This document shows positions 37,700 to 50,400 of a stretch of 64,000 nt of DNA, in pieces; position 1 is the first letter of the stretch, and every line of letters begins with the position of its first letter. A program made the position numbers and the translations under genes. Origin of the DNA: Paulownia fortunei (Eukaryota; Streptophyta; Magnoliopsida; Lamiales; Paulowniaceae); NCBI GenBank assembly GCA_019321725.1, contig CM033118.1, forward strand, positions 12,922,071 to 12,986,070. The letters run 5' to 3'. The notes beneath the pieces were generated by a model that worked only from the letters and a program-made list of their open reading frames with translations, had not been told where the DNA came from and made no database searches.

Positions 37700-39713
37700 A
37701 GCTCTGCTATCTATAGACATTCACCCTCGAAGGTTGAATCCCCAATCCTTCAATAAGTTTTTGAGAAATTTAACCCAAAATCACTATGCTCATAATTAAT
37801 CTATGCTTGTCAATATGAATTCTTTAAGAAATCCAACCCATAATTCATATATCTCTACTCATCAACATGAATTATTCAAGAAATCCAACCCATGATCCAT
37901 GAGTTGATAACTAATGAAGTGCTATATTTATCAAGTGAGTTCATGTCTTGAGTCAAATACTTCGTTATCAAATTGCTAAGGTGTCAGTATATTAATCAGC
38001 AAATAAGAGATTATGGAGCATCATTTTGATAAAATAACAATTCCTCGAATAATGCATCTCACAAGCTTAATCTACTAGAGAGAAACTTTGCCTCGATAAA
38101 GTAGAAAATCAACAAGCATACTATTGTGAAATTTAACTATCTAATTAGCTTTATTAACATGGGTTCATGGAAATCACCAAACAAGAATCTCATATTCTCA
38201 ATGTTGAAATATTCATTTCAGACTCAAGTTAAATGTAAATAAAAGTTATGCAAGATAAAATCACCTTGCAAACATCTAAATAGTCAAGTCATTGGTTACC
38301 TTCTATAAATATAAGAAAAAAAGATGTTTGAGGTAAGCATGGTGAGATCAAAATAATACCTGGGCATTGTGTATTTACCATTTATCTGATCTTCTGTTGC
38401 CTAGAATTTGCAGCCAGTTGAATCAAAAGAATAATAATTTTATCAGTAATAAGTCATTTTTACCTCTTTTTCCTGACTTTTTTCTTGTTTACTTCATCTG
38501 ATCTCACAGCCTTTTGCCAAGTTAGTTTTGGATTATCATGAGGATCCACAAAATCTAATTTTGGTTTCTGGGTTAGGATAATTCATACCCAAAAGCTAAT
38601 TGGATACACGCTTAATGGAGAAACTGCAAGCCATATATGGTTTCTGGATGGGGCCAAAGCTGCTACAGTAAAGAAATTGCATGTCTAGGTTTGCAATATT
38701 TCCCACTCTGTTTAGGATTTCACTATGAAGTTCCATGAGGTGAATTGCATGTTCTACCAAACTAGCAAAAAGGTAAGACTATACAAATATGACTTGTTAT
38801 CAACCCCAAGGCAAGCCGAAACTTTTATAGACTATGTGAAGGAGGAAAAATAGAACATTGTTTGCTTAATAAGCAGAACCAATGTATTCTGAATCATTCA
38901 AGTCCCTGATAATGGCTTTTGGGGTTCAAATAATTAATTCATTTTTTACAAGTAATTCCACTTCTTTAGGCTGGTAAAGTTTAATTTAGTCAACTAAAAC
39001 TCCAAAGGTTAGCCCTTTCTCAGATTTACTCTTCAGCATAATAGGTGAACGTATAGGTAGAAAACTTAAATAAATTAAATATTCTTTGAAAATAATCTCT
39101 TAAATAATTATATATCATGGGATATCTTTTAAGAAATTATCATTAGATTGCAATAAACCAAGGAGAAAAAGTATAATCGTAGAAAGAATTGCACACCTAT
39201 TGGACATAAGTAGTGATTGTGAAGAGAAATTTTTTGTCATGCTGTAATCCAAGTCAGGGGCCTTGTTGGCATGCACTTTGGTGATTACTTATTTAGCCAC
39301 TTTTATCCACTATATGGCAGAATGGAATAATGTGACCAATCAACTCAAATTTTGCCAAACCAAATTTAATCACAAAATTAAATCGCATTGTATTGAGGGT
39401 AATTAATCATAACATTCTGATTCAATTGAATTAGACTTGAGCAATAATTTACAGACCAGGTAGCAGAGGCACAGATCGGGAAGATGGCGATAAGAAAATA
39501 AATACAACCAATACAGCGAGAGCTTTCGTGGGCGACACAGCCACCTGGTGAATCTGAACTTTTTTTTCTCGTATTTGGCTCATGACTAAGTTCGTCTATT
39601 TTTTGTTTGCGAGAACTTTTTTTCAACAGATAAGGAGATACTGGTCACTCTCCATTACATGTAGTTAGTTTTCTCATGCCTTGACTCAAGTGTTCTCACA
39701 GATGGTGCCAATT
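37700..39713 (-). other. Remaining interior of the LARD-like element
   Basis: Mostly non-coding. A minus-strand open frame at 39378-39626 (82 codons, starts MKKSSRKQKIDELSHEPNTR) lies about 90 bases after the primer region, where a leader or gag start would be. It is basic and Ser-rich at its start but matches no family I know. Confidence 0.4.
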
Positions 39714-40194
39714 TGATGTGGCTAAAAATTGAGTATCAAATAATTTGCCTTTTTCTTGTGATTTATACCATGAATTCATAGTTTCACAAATCGAATTCCA
39801 CAAATCCATAATTTTACCTACAATCTGCAAAATAATATAGCGTTATGCACGCCCAAGTCAGTTTGATTGCATGATAAATAATCAAATATTAGAGTAATTC
39901 AAGTAAATTTCATTTAATGATACATACCTTATTCCATGAAGGATAAGATATATTTATATAAGAAAAATATAGTTACCTTGTATGATAATTTTTATTTTTC
40001 TTGTTAAATTAGAATATCCAATCTCCTAGAAGATTGATTTTTCAAAAATTGTACATCAATAGAAATCAACTAATTATAGCTCTAAACAATCTATATTCAT
40101 ATTTAAGGCCATTATGTTTTATCTGGATTTAACTCATTCACAAGTAAGTCAGTCCAACCCAAAACAATAAATCCAATTAGTAATTTTGACCATA
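39714..40194 (-). repeat. 5' LTR of the LARD-like element
   Basis: 481 bp. On the minus strand it begins TATGGTCAAAATTAC (terminal TG mutated to TA) and ends CCACATCA, with the primer region directly after it. Confidence 0.78.
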
Positions 40195-40790
40195 TTAAGA
40201 AAAAATTGCTAGAAATCTTTGAGCTAAGTTGACCCATATAGTGATTGACCAGGCTGGCAAAGAATTCAACCATATTTTAGCCTTGTCCTAATGTGAGAAC
40301 AGAAACAACCTCCATCTAATGGTGTCATCAGTAATGCTATTATGCTTAAATGTAACATAAATTTTGAGAAAGCTGGCTATATGGGCATTAGGATCCTCAT
40401 AAGCCAATCCGGAGAACTAACTAAACTGAACCATCTGAATAATAGCTGGCTTGATCTCAAAATTATTGGCCTGAATGGATGGGCGCCTAATCCATGAGAA
40501 TATTTTAGTGACCATTGGCATCGCATAGTCACGTAATGCCCTGTTGTTCTCTACTTATTCCTTTACATCTGATGGTGCTTTGAGGTTGTCTAGCACTTCT
40601 CTTTTCACATTTTTATTCAATCGACAAGTTCACTCAATCTCAGAACCTGATGGTATCAATTCATAACTTCTGGACCGTCTCATTCATCTACGAGCAATGC
40701 ATGAAAAATCAAAATAAAGAGCAAACGTAAAATAAAATAAAAAAGTTTCAAATTAAAATTAATAAAATAAAATTAATTCTCGACAATGGT
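40195..40790 (-). pseudogene. Athila-type gag, N-terminal part (decayed)
   Basis: The minus strand from about 40470 reads FEIKPAIIQMVQ, then GLAYEDPNAHIASFLKIY, TFKHNSITDDTIRWRLFLFS and, towards 40200, NLAQRFLA. This is the conserved gag segment of Athila/Tat elements. It breaks at 40194 where the LARD is inserted and resumes at 34444. Confidence 0.88.
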
Positions 40791-40803
40791 GCTAAAAACT
40801 TAT

Positions 40804-41160
40804 TGTAAATTTTGTGAATGCAAGTGCATATTATCATTACAAAAAATAGAGTGATGAGTGAGTATAGTTCCCATAAGGATTGAGACTAAGTTTTGAAATT
40901 ATGTTAACTCTAATTTTATTTAAATAAATACAAGAAAAAGTTGATGGTTGTAAACTAAAGCAAACTAATACTCAAAAGAAAACAATGATTAACTTTAATG
41001 ACTTAAAAGTCTAAGGTTCATGAATTTTACCATAATTAGTTTGAATTGAATAATCAACCGTGTCAATCTCAATTTATTCTCCTAACTGATAGTTGAAAGT
41101 CCCTAAATTATTCAGTAGTTTCTCCAAAGGTAATAAAAATATTATCAATAATCAACTAAT
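40804..41160 (-). repeat. 5' LTR remnant of the Athila-type element
   Basis: Matches the first 350 bases of the 3' LTR at 29261 (TGTAAATTTTGTGAATGCAAG at the start). Similarity is lost at about 41160, where different LTR-like sequence begins. Confidence 0.75.
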
Positions 41161-44100
41161 ATATATCTAATTCGGGTGCCTCTAGATGTTAAAGTGGACC
41201 AACTTTTCTCCAAGAATGCTGAGGTGGAATCACTTCTCCAATCAAGTTGCTTCTTGAGATGGGTTCTCTATCTAAAATACAAACAAAAGGTTAGGAGGGC
41301 CTTATGATTATCCAAGAAAAACCCCTATGATGCCTATTTTAGAGAGAATAATTACTAATTGAAATCAAGAGAAATAAACAGTGTACCTTATGACTATATA
41401 GAGGGGATATTTATACTTGTTTAAATGGAACGTGGGCCTCATAGGCCTTTTGATGTAATTTGGACTTTTTTGGCTTGTAAATTTGATAGGACTTAAACCA
41501 AATCTTTATTGGGCTTAAATAAAATAAATAAAATAGACCCATCATACAGTCCCCAACTCCGAGGCAGATCAATAGAGCAGAAGTTGGCTCAGAGTTAGGA
41601 GTCCAAAAGGACGAAATTAAAGAAGTTGGTGACCATTTTTTATTTTTAGCAAAGAGGCTCCTCTCGAGCTTTATTTCTTAAATGGACTCCAAATGTATGT
41701 TCTCTCTCTGAGAGTCATAACTTAAAACACTTTTTATGCTCATTCCTTTATTATTTCTTCTTGGAGTAAATATGTTTAGGAAAGTAGGCCCAACATACGA
41801 CATGGAGAAAAAACTATCAGTGAGAAGTCATTGCATAAGGAACGAGTGGGAGTTGATCCATTAGGGAAAAGGGTCGGTGGCAGCACAAAGAGTGAGCAGC
41901 CCTCATAGACCTTGTACATTACTGAGGCAGAAATACCTTGGCAACCCTGATATGCCAAGAATGGTGAGCTATCCTACTGCTAAGGCATGGGAGCCTCTAC
42001 TGCTCTCGTCGAGCCAAAGTGAGTGAAGCTCGCCTATTGCTGAAGGATGAGACCTCGACAAGCCCTGCACTCTGTTGAGCTTGCCAAGGCATCTCCACCT
42101 CGGCAGGCTTTCTACCATTGCTTCACTATGCTGAGGCCGAAGCATCTTAGCTAGGAGGGGTTCGTCCTCTTTTCATTGTGTCTTAGGTGCACGGAGTGGT
42201 TCTTTACACAGTGTGGGTTTACCAAGTTATGTAGTGTTGAGTTATGTTAATCTTGCCCCTTTTTGTTTCTCACCCCTTTCAGTAGGTAACTTGGGCAAAA
42301 AATAAATCTTCGCTATATATTTAGAATGGGTTCTACCTTAGTTGAGGGAGGCACTCTTGAGACTACTTAACTGCGTATCTAAATTGCTAGGAAGTGGGGA
42401 CATTAGCTCTTAGAGTGGTAATTTAAGTTCATTAGAGGACCAAGGTAGTAATAACGGACAAGATAACAGTGATCATTATGAATCTGGTCATAAGGGTGAG
42501 TTTGAGTCGGAGGAGAGTCTTTCCATGTGTGAATTCATTATCTATGTATAGCAAGTTGATGAATATTGATACTTGGACAGAGCAGTGACCAAGAGAGAGC
42601 TTATTCTACTTTGGATGAGGCTAAGGTTATCCTTTTGCTATAGGTTGCTCATTCATTCTCCCGACCAGAGGATTAAAGATCCTCTTGAGAGGTACTTTTC
42701 ATAATTTACATTGCTAGCTTCATTAATAGGTTTTACATTCCTCATCTCCCTCTATTCGTAGAGTTCATTCAGGCATTTGATCTTTGTGTCGGTCAACTTA
42801 CTCCTAACTTCCTATAAAAATTTCGAGGTATTTTTTTCCATCAAAGATAAGGATTATGGGTTTCCCCGTGAATGGAGCAGTACTCCTTCCATTCTTTCTA
42901 TCTTCTGCAGCGTGCGATAAGGTAAACAAACATTGCACAGTTGTTGGACTGTTCAGTTAGTTTTTTTATGTTAACATATGTTCTTAGTGAGTTATTAGTA
43001 CTTGACTTTATTTACATGCTTTGATAACTTTGATTTGATATACTTACTTCCTATATTTTTCTATTTTTTTTTCAGAGAAAGATGTAGATGTAGCAGACAT
43101 TAAGGCCTACAAGAAGAAAGTTTATAGAGTAGGAAGTAGTTCAACTAGACATCCTCAAGGAGATTAGTGGAGAGAGACATTCCTCTCATCAAAGTATAAA
43201 AAGGGAGCATAGGTCTTCATCTCACCCGGTAAAGCGCGAGAGTGGTGATCAGATGAGGAGGCCTGATTCTGCTCCTGTAACAAGTAAAAGGTTGAAGGAT
43301 GAAGCAGATGATACTCTTCTTAGGCCCAATGCTAGCTTGAGAGTGTTATCCTACGACATTAATCGGCAAGAGGGGATTCAATCTCTTCGCGATACCTCTC
43401 AGATATCCTTAGGCTAAAGTTAGACTAGAGGCACCATCAGTGAGGATGTCATCAGTCATATCAGCCGTATGACTACTTCAGGCTTGGCATCAGTGGCTAG
43501 CGACTTGGCTGAGGTATGTGACTTATTCAACTTCCATCCTTATTACTCTTTCTATATAATAACTTTTATCATCATCTCCTTTTTTGCCAGGCCTTCACTA
43601 TGACTACCATGATTAGTCGCCAAGCTATCAGCTTAGAAGAACCAGTTGGGCACTCTGAGGCAGCAATGAAAAAGAGCATTGAGGATGTATTCTCCATGAA
43701 AATAAGATAGTGAAGATGACTAAGGAGCTTGAGAAATGGAAGTCCAAGTATGACCTTAAGGTAAAGATGGCAAGAAATTTTTTCATTTTACGGAGGGGCG
43801 AGCTTGATGGCTAGTAGGGAGGCCATGATTATGGAGGCCTTTAAAGCCTCTATAGCTTTTGATACAACTGTAATAGAATGAGACACCAGGGTATATTATT
43901 ATGTTGTTTGTGAATGACGACGCACTTTGAGGAAGGTTGGTCAATTTTCGAGGAGAATGTGATGCTACTTGATGAAGATATATTCGATGATAAGGAAAAT
44001 GAGATAGTTGTGCTCCAGGACATTCCCAAGGCGACTACTGCAGTTGAGGATCTCCAAGATATGGAGACCGGATGCGGAGCCCCCTAGGGAACATAGATCT

Positions 44101-46830
44101 TTTATTTTCTTTCTCTCTCCATTGTTTAGGGGTTATGTTGATGCTCTCAAGAGATGTGTTAGATGATTTATTTCTACTTTTTGCATTTAGAATATTTGTA
44201 TTTGCTATGGGCAAGCAGTAGTGTCATTATTACGGTTGTATGATTTCTTTTATGATGAGTATATCTTGTAGCCTTTTTTTGCATGTTTATGTTGTTCCTC
44301 ATGGTTGCTTGTAGTAGATTCTTCATAAATAAGTAATTTGATTAGGATCGTTACCAGGGACTGCGTAGAGTAGCCTATATATGCTCCTTCCTTGAGACAC
44401 CAGTAATGGACTATGCGGAGAGTAACCTCTTACAGACTCTTTCATTGAGATACTAGGTGGAGAGAGGCATTTATCCCTTAATGAGCATAGTTCTTCTTCT
44501 CGCCCAATAGAGCACGAGAGTGGTAGTAGGCAACGAGGCCTTCTCTTGTTCATGTAGCAGGCAAGATGTTAAGGGATGAGGTAGATGATACTTCTCCTAG
44601 GTGTAGTGCTGGCTTGAGTGTGTTTTCCTATAACATTAATTGTAGGACGAGATTCAGTCTCTTTGGGATACCTCCTAGATGTCGTTAGGCTAGAGCCAAA
44701 CTAGAGGCGCTATCAGTAACAATGACATCAGTCATCTCAACCACATGACTACTTTAGGAGTGGATGTCTTAATGGCGGAAGACTTCAACTTGCATCTTAT
44801 ATAATTATCTCATTCTATCTAATAACTCTTATCTTTATCTCCTTTTTTTCTAGGCCTTCAAGGTGACTACCATGATCAGTCTTCGAGTTATTAGCTTGGA
44901 GAGCACTCCGAGATAGTGGTAAAGAAGTGCACAGAAGATCTTATACGCTATGAGAAGAAGATGGCGGAGATGACTAAGGAGCTAAGGAATGGAAGACCAA
45001 GTACGACCATGAGAAGAAGATTGACAAGAAATTCTTTTGAGTCCAAAGAGGGGGGATCTTGATGGCTAGTAGGGAGGCTATAGCTGTGGAGGCCTTTAAA
45101 GCTTCTAAGGCCTTTGATGAAGTCGTGATGGAATGAGCCACTAGGGTATATGATCATGTTGTTCAAGATTGCTAGCACACTCTGAGGGTAGTCGATCGCT
45201 TTACTAAGGAGGATGTGATGCTGCTTGATATGAATATGTCCAACGATGAGGGAGGTGAGATAGCTGCACTCAAACATTATCCTAAGATGACTGCTATAAT
45301 CGAAGATCCCCAAGATATGAGACAGGAGGCGGAGCCAGGAGCCCCCACGGTGAAACAGCATAAAGCTTTTAGTTTCTTTTGCTTTCCATTGTTTAGGGGT
45401 TACATTGATGATCTCAAGGGATATGCTAGACAATTTATTCTACTTTCTACATTTGTAATGTTTATATTTTCCATAGGCTGGCACTTACTATCACAACTAT
45501 TGTTTTATGATTTCTATTATGATGAGTATAACTTGCAGCCTTTTTCACGACTTAGATTCTACCCGGAGGGTGCAGAGCCACCGTTATTGGGACTTAGGTT
45601 TTACCTTGGAATAGCACGGAGGTACATTTATTGGGACTTAAGTGATTCATCACAGATGGTATGGAGACCAACAGATGTGAGGCATGTTGCCTCACTAGGA
45701 AAGTGGAGCATGCATGGTTTCAAGACGATGGCACCTCGACAGGGAGATCACCTCAGCAGGTACTTTGGACATATGGGGAGACCCTTCTAAAAGTGCTCAT
45801 TTAGCATCCTAGATCTTGTATCATGGACTAAAGTGGCCTTCACCACCTAGGTAGATTACTTGGGCTCTAATTCTGTCAAGAAAGAGGCAACTTTTCCCAG
45901 CATTTTGTCTATGCTCCCAGCAAAACCTATAAAGGGGGTTTATGTTTGTGTTTTCCCCGAGGTAGGATCAATTCTTCTATGAGGGACTTGGTCTCCATGC
46001 CCATTTGATTGCCAACAGGCACGGGTATCCACAACATCCACCGTTAGTTGAGTCTTAGAGCTGGAGAGTCTGTCGGTCAAGTTGCGCCAATTAGTGCAGA
46101 AGTGATAGTGACTGGTTTGACTATATCATTATCTCTTTGGTCTCGACACTTTAAGTGAATGTGCATAGACATTTAACTTTGAGGGGGTTCGAGTGGAGAG
46201 CCATTAGTATACCTAAGTTTAGGCTTGACTTGTGCAATATCTTCACTTTTCTAGTTCTCCTTAGTGGTTGGCATAGCCTTCCAGTGTTATGCTCTAGTCT
46301 CCAAATATGAGTTCATGTAAGATCTTCTTTCATCACTTCTAGGGATAGCTATCACGCTCAGCTAGGATTCTGTCCCGTGAGCATGTTCTTCCTATCGCCC
46401 GAAGGAATGTGCTCCTTGCCTTGGGCAGGATTATGCTGCCCATATCTTTAGGAATGATTCCCATCATTATTAGTGTGGGGGATGGTCACCGCTAGAATTC
46501 TCCCCTCGCCAGGGCTGAAGATGATCTCGGCTTCATTAAGGTCAAGCTAGGCGATGATCTCTGAGGTGACAACTTGGATGGAGAGCTATAGCCTTTGTCG
46601 TTGCTCTTGCTGGGGTACCTTTCAGTTGGGGGTATTTGTAATATCAATGTTCCAATTGTTGGTCATTTATCTGGAGCTTCTTGCTCCGGATGTGAGGATC
46701 CTACTAGAATGGTCTTTAGAGACCGTTGTAATAGAATCTTTAAAACTGGTGACGATCACCTCTTCTTTCTTTTTCTGCTTTCTCCCTACGTAACCCCTTC
46801 ATTTCATCTCAAATGAATTTACAAACTTTC
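41161..46830 (-). mobile_element. Degenerate Tat-like element with 3' LTR and antisense ORF relic
   Basis: At about 41161-41544 a minus-strand LTR-like block starts TGATGGGTC with a TATA box (GTATAAATATCCCC, about 41405-41418). Just outside it the minus strand reads GGAGTTGGGGACTG, a plausible polypurine tract, so this would be the 3' LTR of a minus-strand element. To the right the recognisable protein relics are on the plus strand. At about 42740-42825 is LPHLPLFVEFIQAFDLCVGQ, then LTPNF, like the PF04195 putative gypsy transposon domain. At 43590-43750 is AFTMTTMISRQAISLEE followed by Lys/Glu-rich coiled-coil sequence. Tat elements are known to carry antisense ORFs with such domains beside the 3' LTR. 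No gag, pol or second LTR seen; the right limit is approximate. Confidence 0.55.
43170..45550 (+). repeat. Tandem duplication, period about 1.27 kb
   Basis: Copy A (about 43170-44290) and copy B (about 44457-45550) align along their length: GCATAG start at 43207 and 44485, GCGCGAGAGTGG/GCACGAGAGTGG, the AGGCCTTCA exon-like start at 43590/44854, the GATGGCTAGTAGGGAGGC block at 43808/45061, CATTGTTTAGGGGTTA at 44121/45387, and GATGAGTATA near the end. Both carry stops. Copy B contains an open frame at 45215-45790 (191 codons), but in a decayed transposon I do not call it a gene. Confidence 0.85.
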
Positions 46831-47459
46831 AAAAATATATTTACCATCCGAAATCAATTTCAGAACTACTATGTTAAACCAACTACTCAAAATGAAAATA
46901 AAATAAAATGTATAATGCAATAAGTAGATGTTGTGTCAAATTAAATTTTGACTAAAAAAACGTAGATGTTATATCAAATTAAGTTTCGATTAAAAATCGT
47001 AAAATTTCTAACAAATACCATTATCTCAATTTCTATTCTCGAAATTTCAAAATAATAGTTTTTTTTAATATATCTTAAAATAAAACTCAATTTATTAAAA
47101 TTAAAATTTCTTTCCATAAAATGCATTTTCATTTAAACTAATGATATATCTAATATATCATGCATTACTGTTGAGAGTAATTTTATATAATTACTCAAAA
47201 TACTTATTTTTTTTATTTCATTTAGAATTCATGCCTAATCACATTTCATACATTATGTTTCCACACACACATAGCTAATATATTTTTGCTGACTAATTAT
47301 CATATATCACTTGTGAAAATGACCCTTATTGGTCTTCTAGGCTTGGTGAGGGGGCGGATTATAGCCTTAGGCGCTTGCAGAAGAATAGCCACTAGAAGAT
47401 TGAACTGTGGTTGTATTGCAGATTTGTGTAAAAACAGTTATATCACCAGTGTTAGAGAG
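46831..47459. other. Upstream region of the GEKO1/DTD2 gene
   Basis: AT-rich to about 47290, then GC-richer. The frame of exon 1 stays open upstream to 47286, but similarity to the family begins only at the Met at 47460. The promoter should lie here; no clear TATA box was identified. Confidence 0.5.
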
Positions 47460-50400
47460 ATGGTGACGTTAGTTGTGGCCACCACCGTCGACCCAGCATC
47501 TATCGGCCCGGCCTCCGCTCTTTTGTCAATGCCCGGTTGGCACCCTGGCCCTTCTTTCCAGGTTTCAACTCTCATTCTCGCTGTCTTAGTCATAGTTTCA
47601 TCACTGTAAGAAAAATGGGTTCATTTGTAAAATTGATTCTTTTATTCGTGACCAAGGAATGAAAATATGTGCCTTCTTTTATGTCAAGATCGTTTCTTTT
47701 TATTGATCAAGTGAAACAGTGATAATTGACGGGAGCCCAGAAATTTTAGATACATTCTCTGTCCCAAGTGCAGTTTAAATGGATTCAGAGGGTGGTTTTT
47801 GTTAGGACTTGGTAAATGAACAGCAATTATGAAGATTAGATGCTTGATGAGAATGTAGAATATTTTAGTTGTTGTTGAGCGGAGTACATGTACGTTTTCA
47901 GTATTCACAGGGACGGAGACGGAACTGAAGTACTCTTGGGAGGCGAGAGACATAATTTGGTTCACATGCCAGAGCAATTTCAAAATTTCAATGGAGGAAA
48001 ATTCTGAATTCCATGTCATTTACATATAACTTGAAATTATAGACGAAGTGAGGTGGGGTGACTGCTCAATCCACCCAGTATCCACCCCTACTGGCTCCGT
48101 ATCTGTGTATTCAAGAATCCAAAGATTGGTAGACTAGATGATGAAGGTTTTTAATGATTATTTTTGCTAATTCTGTGATAAATCTATGGTTTGAGTTAGG
48201 GTATCTCAAGTTTTGTGAACAAGGAAGTGAGGCTGTTGAAGCACAATAAGAGTATTATAAGAGAAGATCACTTGGATAGGAGATGGGAGGAGGCCACCGA
48301 TGAGGTGGTGGATGAGGTTATTTTTCTTAGCAGGCACACAGCAGTCTCCAATCGTCCTGCCCTTACAATCCATCCCATTGGTATGCTTGCATTTTTTATT
48401 TGTGAGTGCCAAATGGCTGGATTTTACCCTCAATTTCTTAGCAATATGTCAAATAAGCATTGAATCCTGCCATTTCTGACATCTAGGTGTACCCCATTTA
48501 CGAGAAGGAGATGTACCACCAGCTGGTGGGAAGCCTGGATGGGCTGCACCGCCTAATCCACGTATAGGACCGTGGCTGAGGCTGCTGAAAACTATTGCTG
48601 AATCACATAATCTGACTCCTGAATTTGAGGTAATGTAGTTCTATGCATGCTGCTCTTGGAATTGACTTTTAGTTTCTCTATGTTTGTGAAACTATTTAAA
48701 TGGCTTGTTATCTATGTAAATTACAGCTCAAATTGAGATCAACAAATTCCTCATCTTCCATTTTAGTCGAAAACAATACGGCTATCCACGAACCTATTAT
48801 GGACGAAAAGTGACTCTTCTTATATGCACACAGTAGATATTTCTATCATGAGATATAGAGTTATTAAATTTCTGGATTTGCTGAACTCCTCTTATACCCG
48901 TTGCCTTACAATTATGTATAAACTGGATTCTATGGTGATGGTTAGCATATAGTTTGTTTTCTTTTGATCATTTTTTGGTTTTTATGGAATTCTTTCCATT
49001 TTCCGTCATAGGAACTTTTCTGATAAAACTCAAGATACTAGTATTTTCTTTTCAGAATCATTTTTGAGATCTACATATTCATTAAACACATGTATTGGCC
49101 TTTGCAACTGGAGCTGGTCTTGGTGTTAATCTTGTCGTATTTGACCATCTTTATAATTTTACCTCATGAATATGGAATATCACATCTGTCTTGTCTGCTT
49201 TGCTGTGCCTTAATTTTAAATTCAGCCTGTTACGGGTCAAGGCATGTGAGTCAGTTATCTTCATCATACTCACCAATGAAATGTATAATGTTTGCGATAA
49301 AAGAATGACAAAGTAACCTAAATCATTACCCATCTTGAATCTTAGTCAGATGTCTTCTAACATTCACTATGGTTCAGTTCTTGATCGCATCTTCAAACAT
49401 ATGCCATGGGCTTCAGTGGCCTTCTTTTCATTCTTCACCTGGTACTTAGTAGCTTTGGCCTTTTTATACTTGGGGCTCACATTAACTTGGTGAAGAGGGC
49501 TGAGGGTTGGGGGGATGACCTACATGTAAATAGAAAAAGAATAGTAAAGCATGAAATTCATTGTTGGTAATATCAAAAGGTGAGAGTTAATGATAGAAGA
49601 AGGCATACATTGCCTCAATAACCCACCATGTTTATCAAAGAATGAAGCGCATTTTGGATATTAAATCATGTGAATGGCCCAGAATTGCATATGTCCTACA
49701 CCTGTATGTTGATTATGAAATCACCTTTATACCACTTGCCTGTGTTCACTGTTTGCAATGACAAACGATGAGACTTAACCAAACCAAAAAGGCATCCATT
49801 AATTAAATAACCTACCATACGCATTAGATAGTAAATCATGTGAACAGCCAGAATTGCATCATATCCTAGGGCTATATGCTAATAATGATAAAGGAAATCA
49901 TATTACAGCTGCTATGCTTCTGCATACTCAATTTGGTTGCACAATAGACATTCGCATATCTGTTAGCGTAAAATTTGAAAAAGAAAAAAAAGCCTTGAGA
50001 TCTTTAAATTGCCATAGTTCTCCTTACCTGTTTCATGACTTCTGGATCTGATGTAAAGTTTGATGTCATTGTACAACATAATACCTATGAAGTCTCCTTC
50101 TTGCTTATCTTGGTGTAGATCACATTGGAAGCAACTCATCATGGTCCGGAAACTCAATCACCTACTATGTTTGTAGAAATTGGTATAATTCTTATACCCA
50201 AGCCTTGAAAAGCTACTAAAGTTTTTGTATCACTACTTCGTAGAGTTGTTCATTTTTTCTGCATTACATCTCATTCTAGGTTGACAACAAACTGAAATTA
50301 TACTTTACATTTGTTATTTTTGGGTACTATTTTCTAGCTCTTTATACCTTATTAATTACTATTACTTAAATCATTGTAGGCAGTACAGAAGAATATTGGA

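Larger units (their letters stand above)
34440..40199 (-). mobile_element. Non-autonomous Tat/LARD-like LTR element with repeat-filled interior
   Basis: LTRs at 34445-34952 and 39714-40194 are clearly related (TGATGTGGCTAAAAATTGAG at the start of one, TGATGCGGCTAAAAATTGAG at the other). On the minus strand the 5' LTR is the right-hand one and ends CCACATCA, followed at once by TTGGCACCATCTGTGAGAA, the Tat-lineage primer region. The likely target duplication is TGAAG (34440-34444) and TTAAG (40195-40199), 4 of 5 matching. The 4.8-kb interior has no gag or pol that I can recognise; it carries arrays of degenerate repeats instead. It therefore depends on a partner element. It lies in the gag of the Athila-type element, whose frame resumes on the other side. 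Confidence 0.82.
29261..41160 (-). mobile_element. Internally deleted Athila-type gypsy element, interrupted by a LARD
   Basis: A minus-strand element: 5' LTR remnant at 40804 to about 41160, primer region just inside it (GCACCATTGTCGAGAAT on the minus strand), gag at 40790-40193 and 34444-33200, protease region to about 32280, then non-coding sequence to the polypurine-like AAGTTTGGGG (about 30860) and the 3' LTR at 29261-30853. RT, RNase H and integrase are missing, so it is non-autonomous. The element at 34445-40194 is inserted in its gag. The 5' LTR loses similarity at about 41160, where another element begins, so the outer target duplication cannot be tested. Confidence 0.82.

Noticed and set aside
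45215..45790. 191-codon open frame as a host gene.
   Set aside because: It lies in copy B of a duplicated transposon relic; the homologous copy A is full of stops, and neither end looks like a gene boundary.
46554..46816. Two overlapping plus-strand frames before GEK1 as an upstream gene.
   Set aside because: They overlap in different frames, lack similarity to any family and lie in the degenerate Tat-like region.
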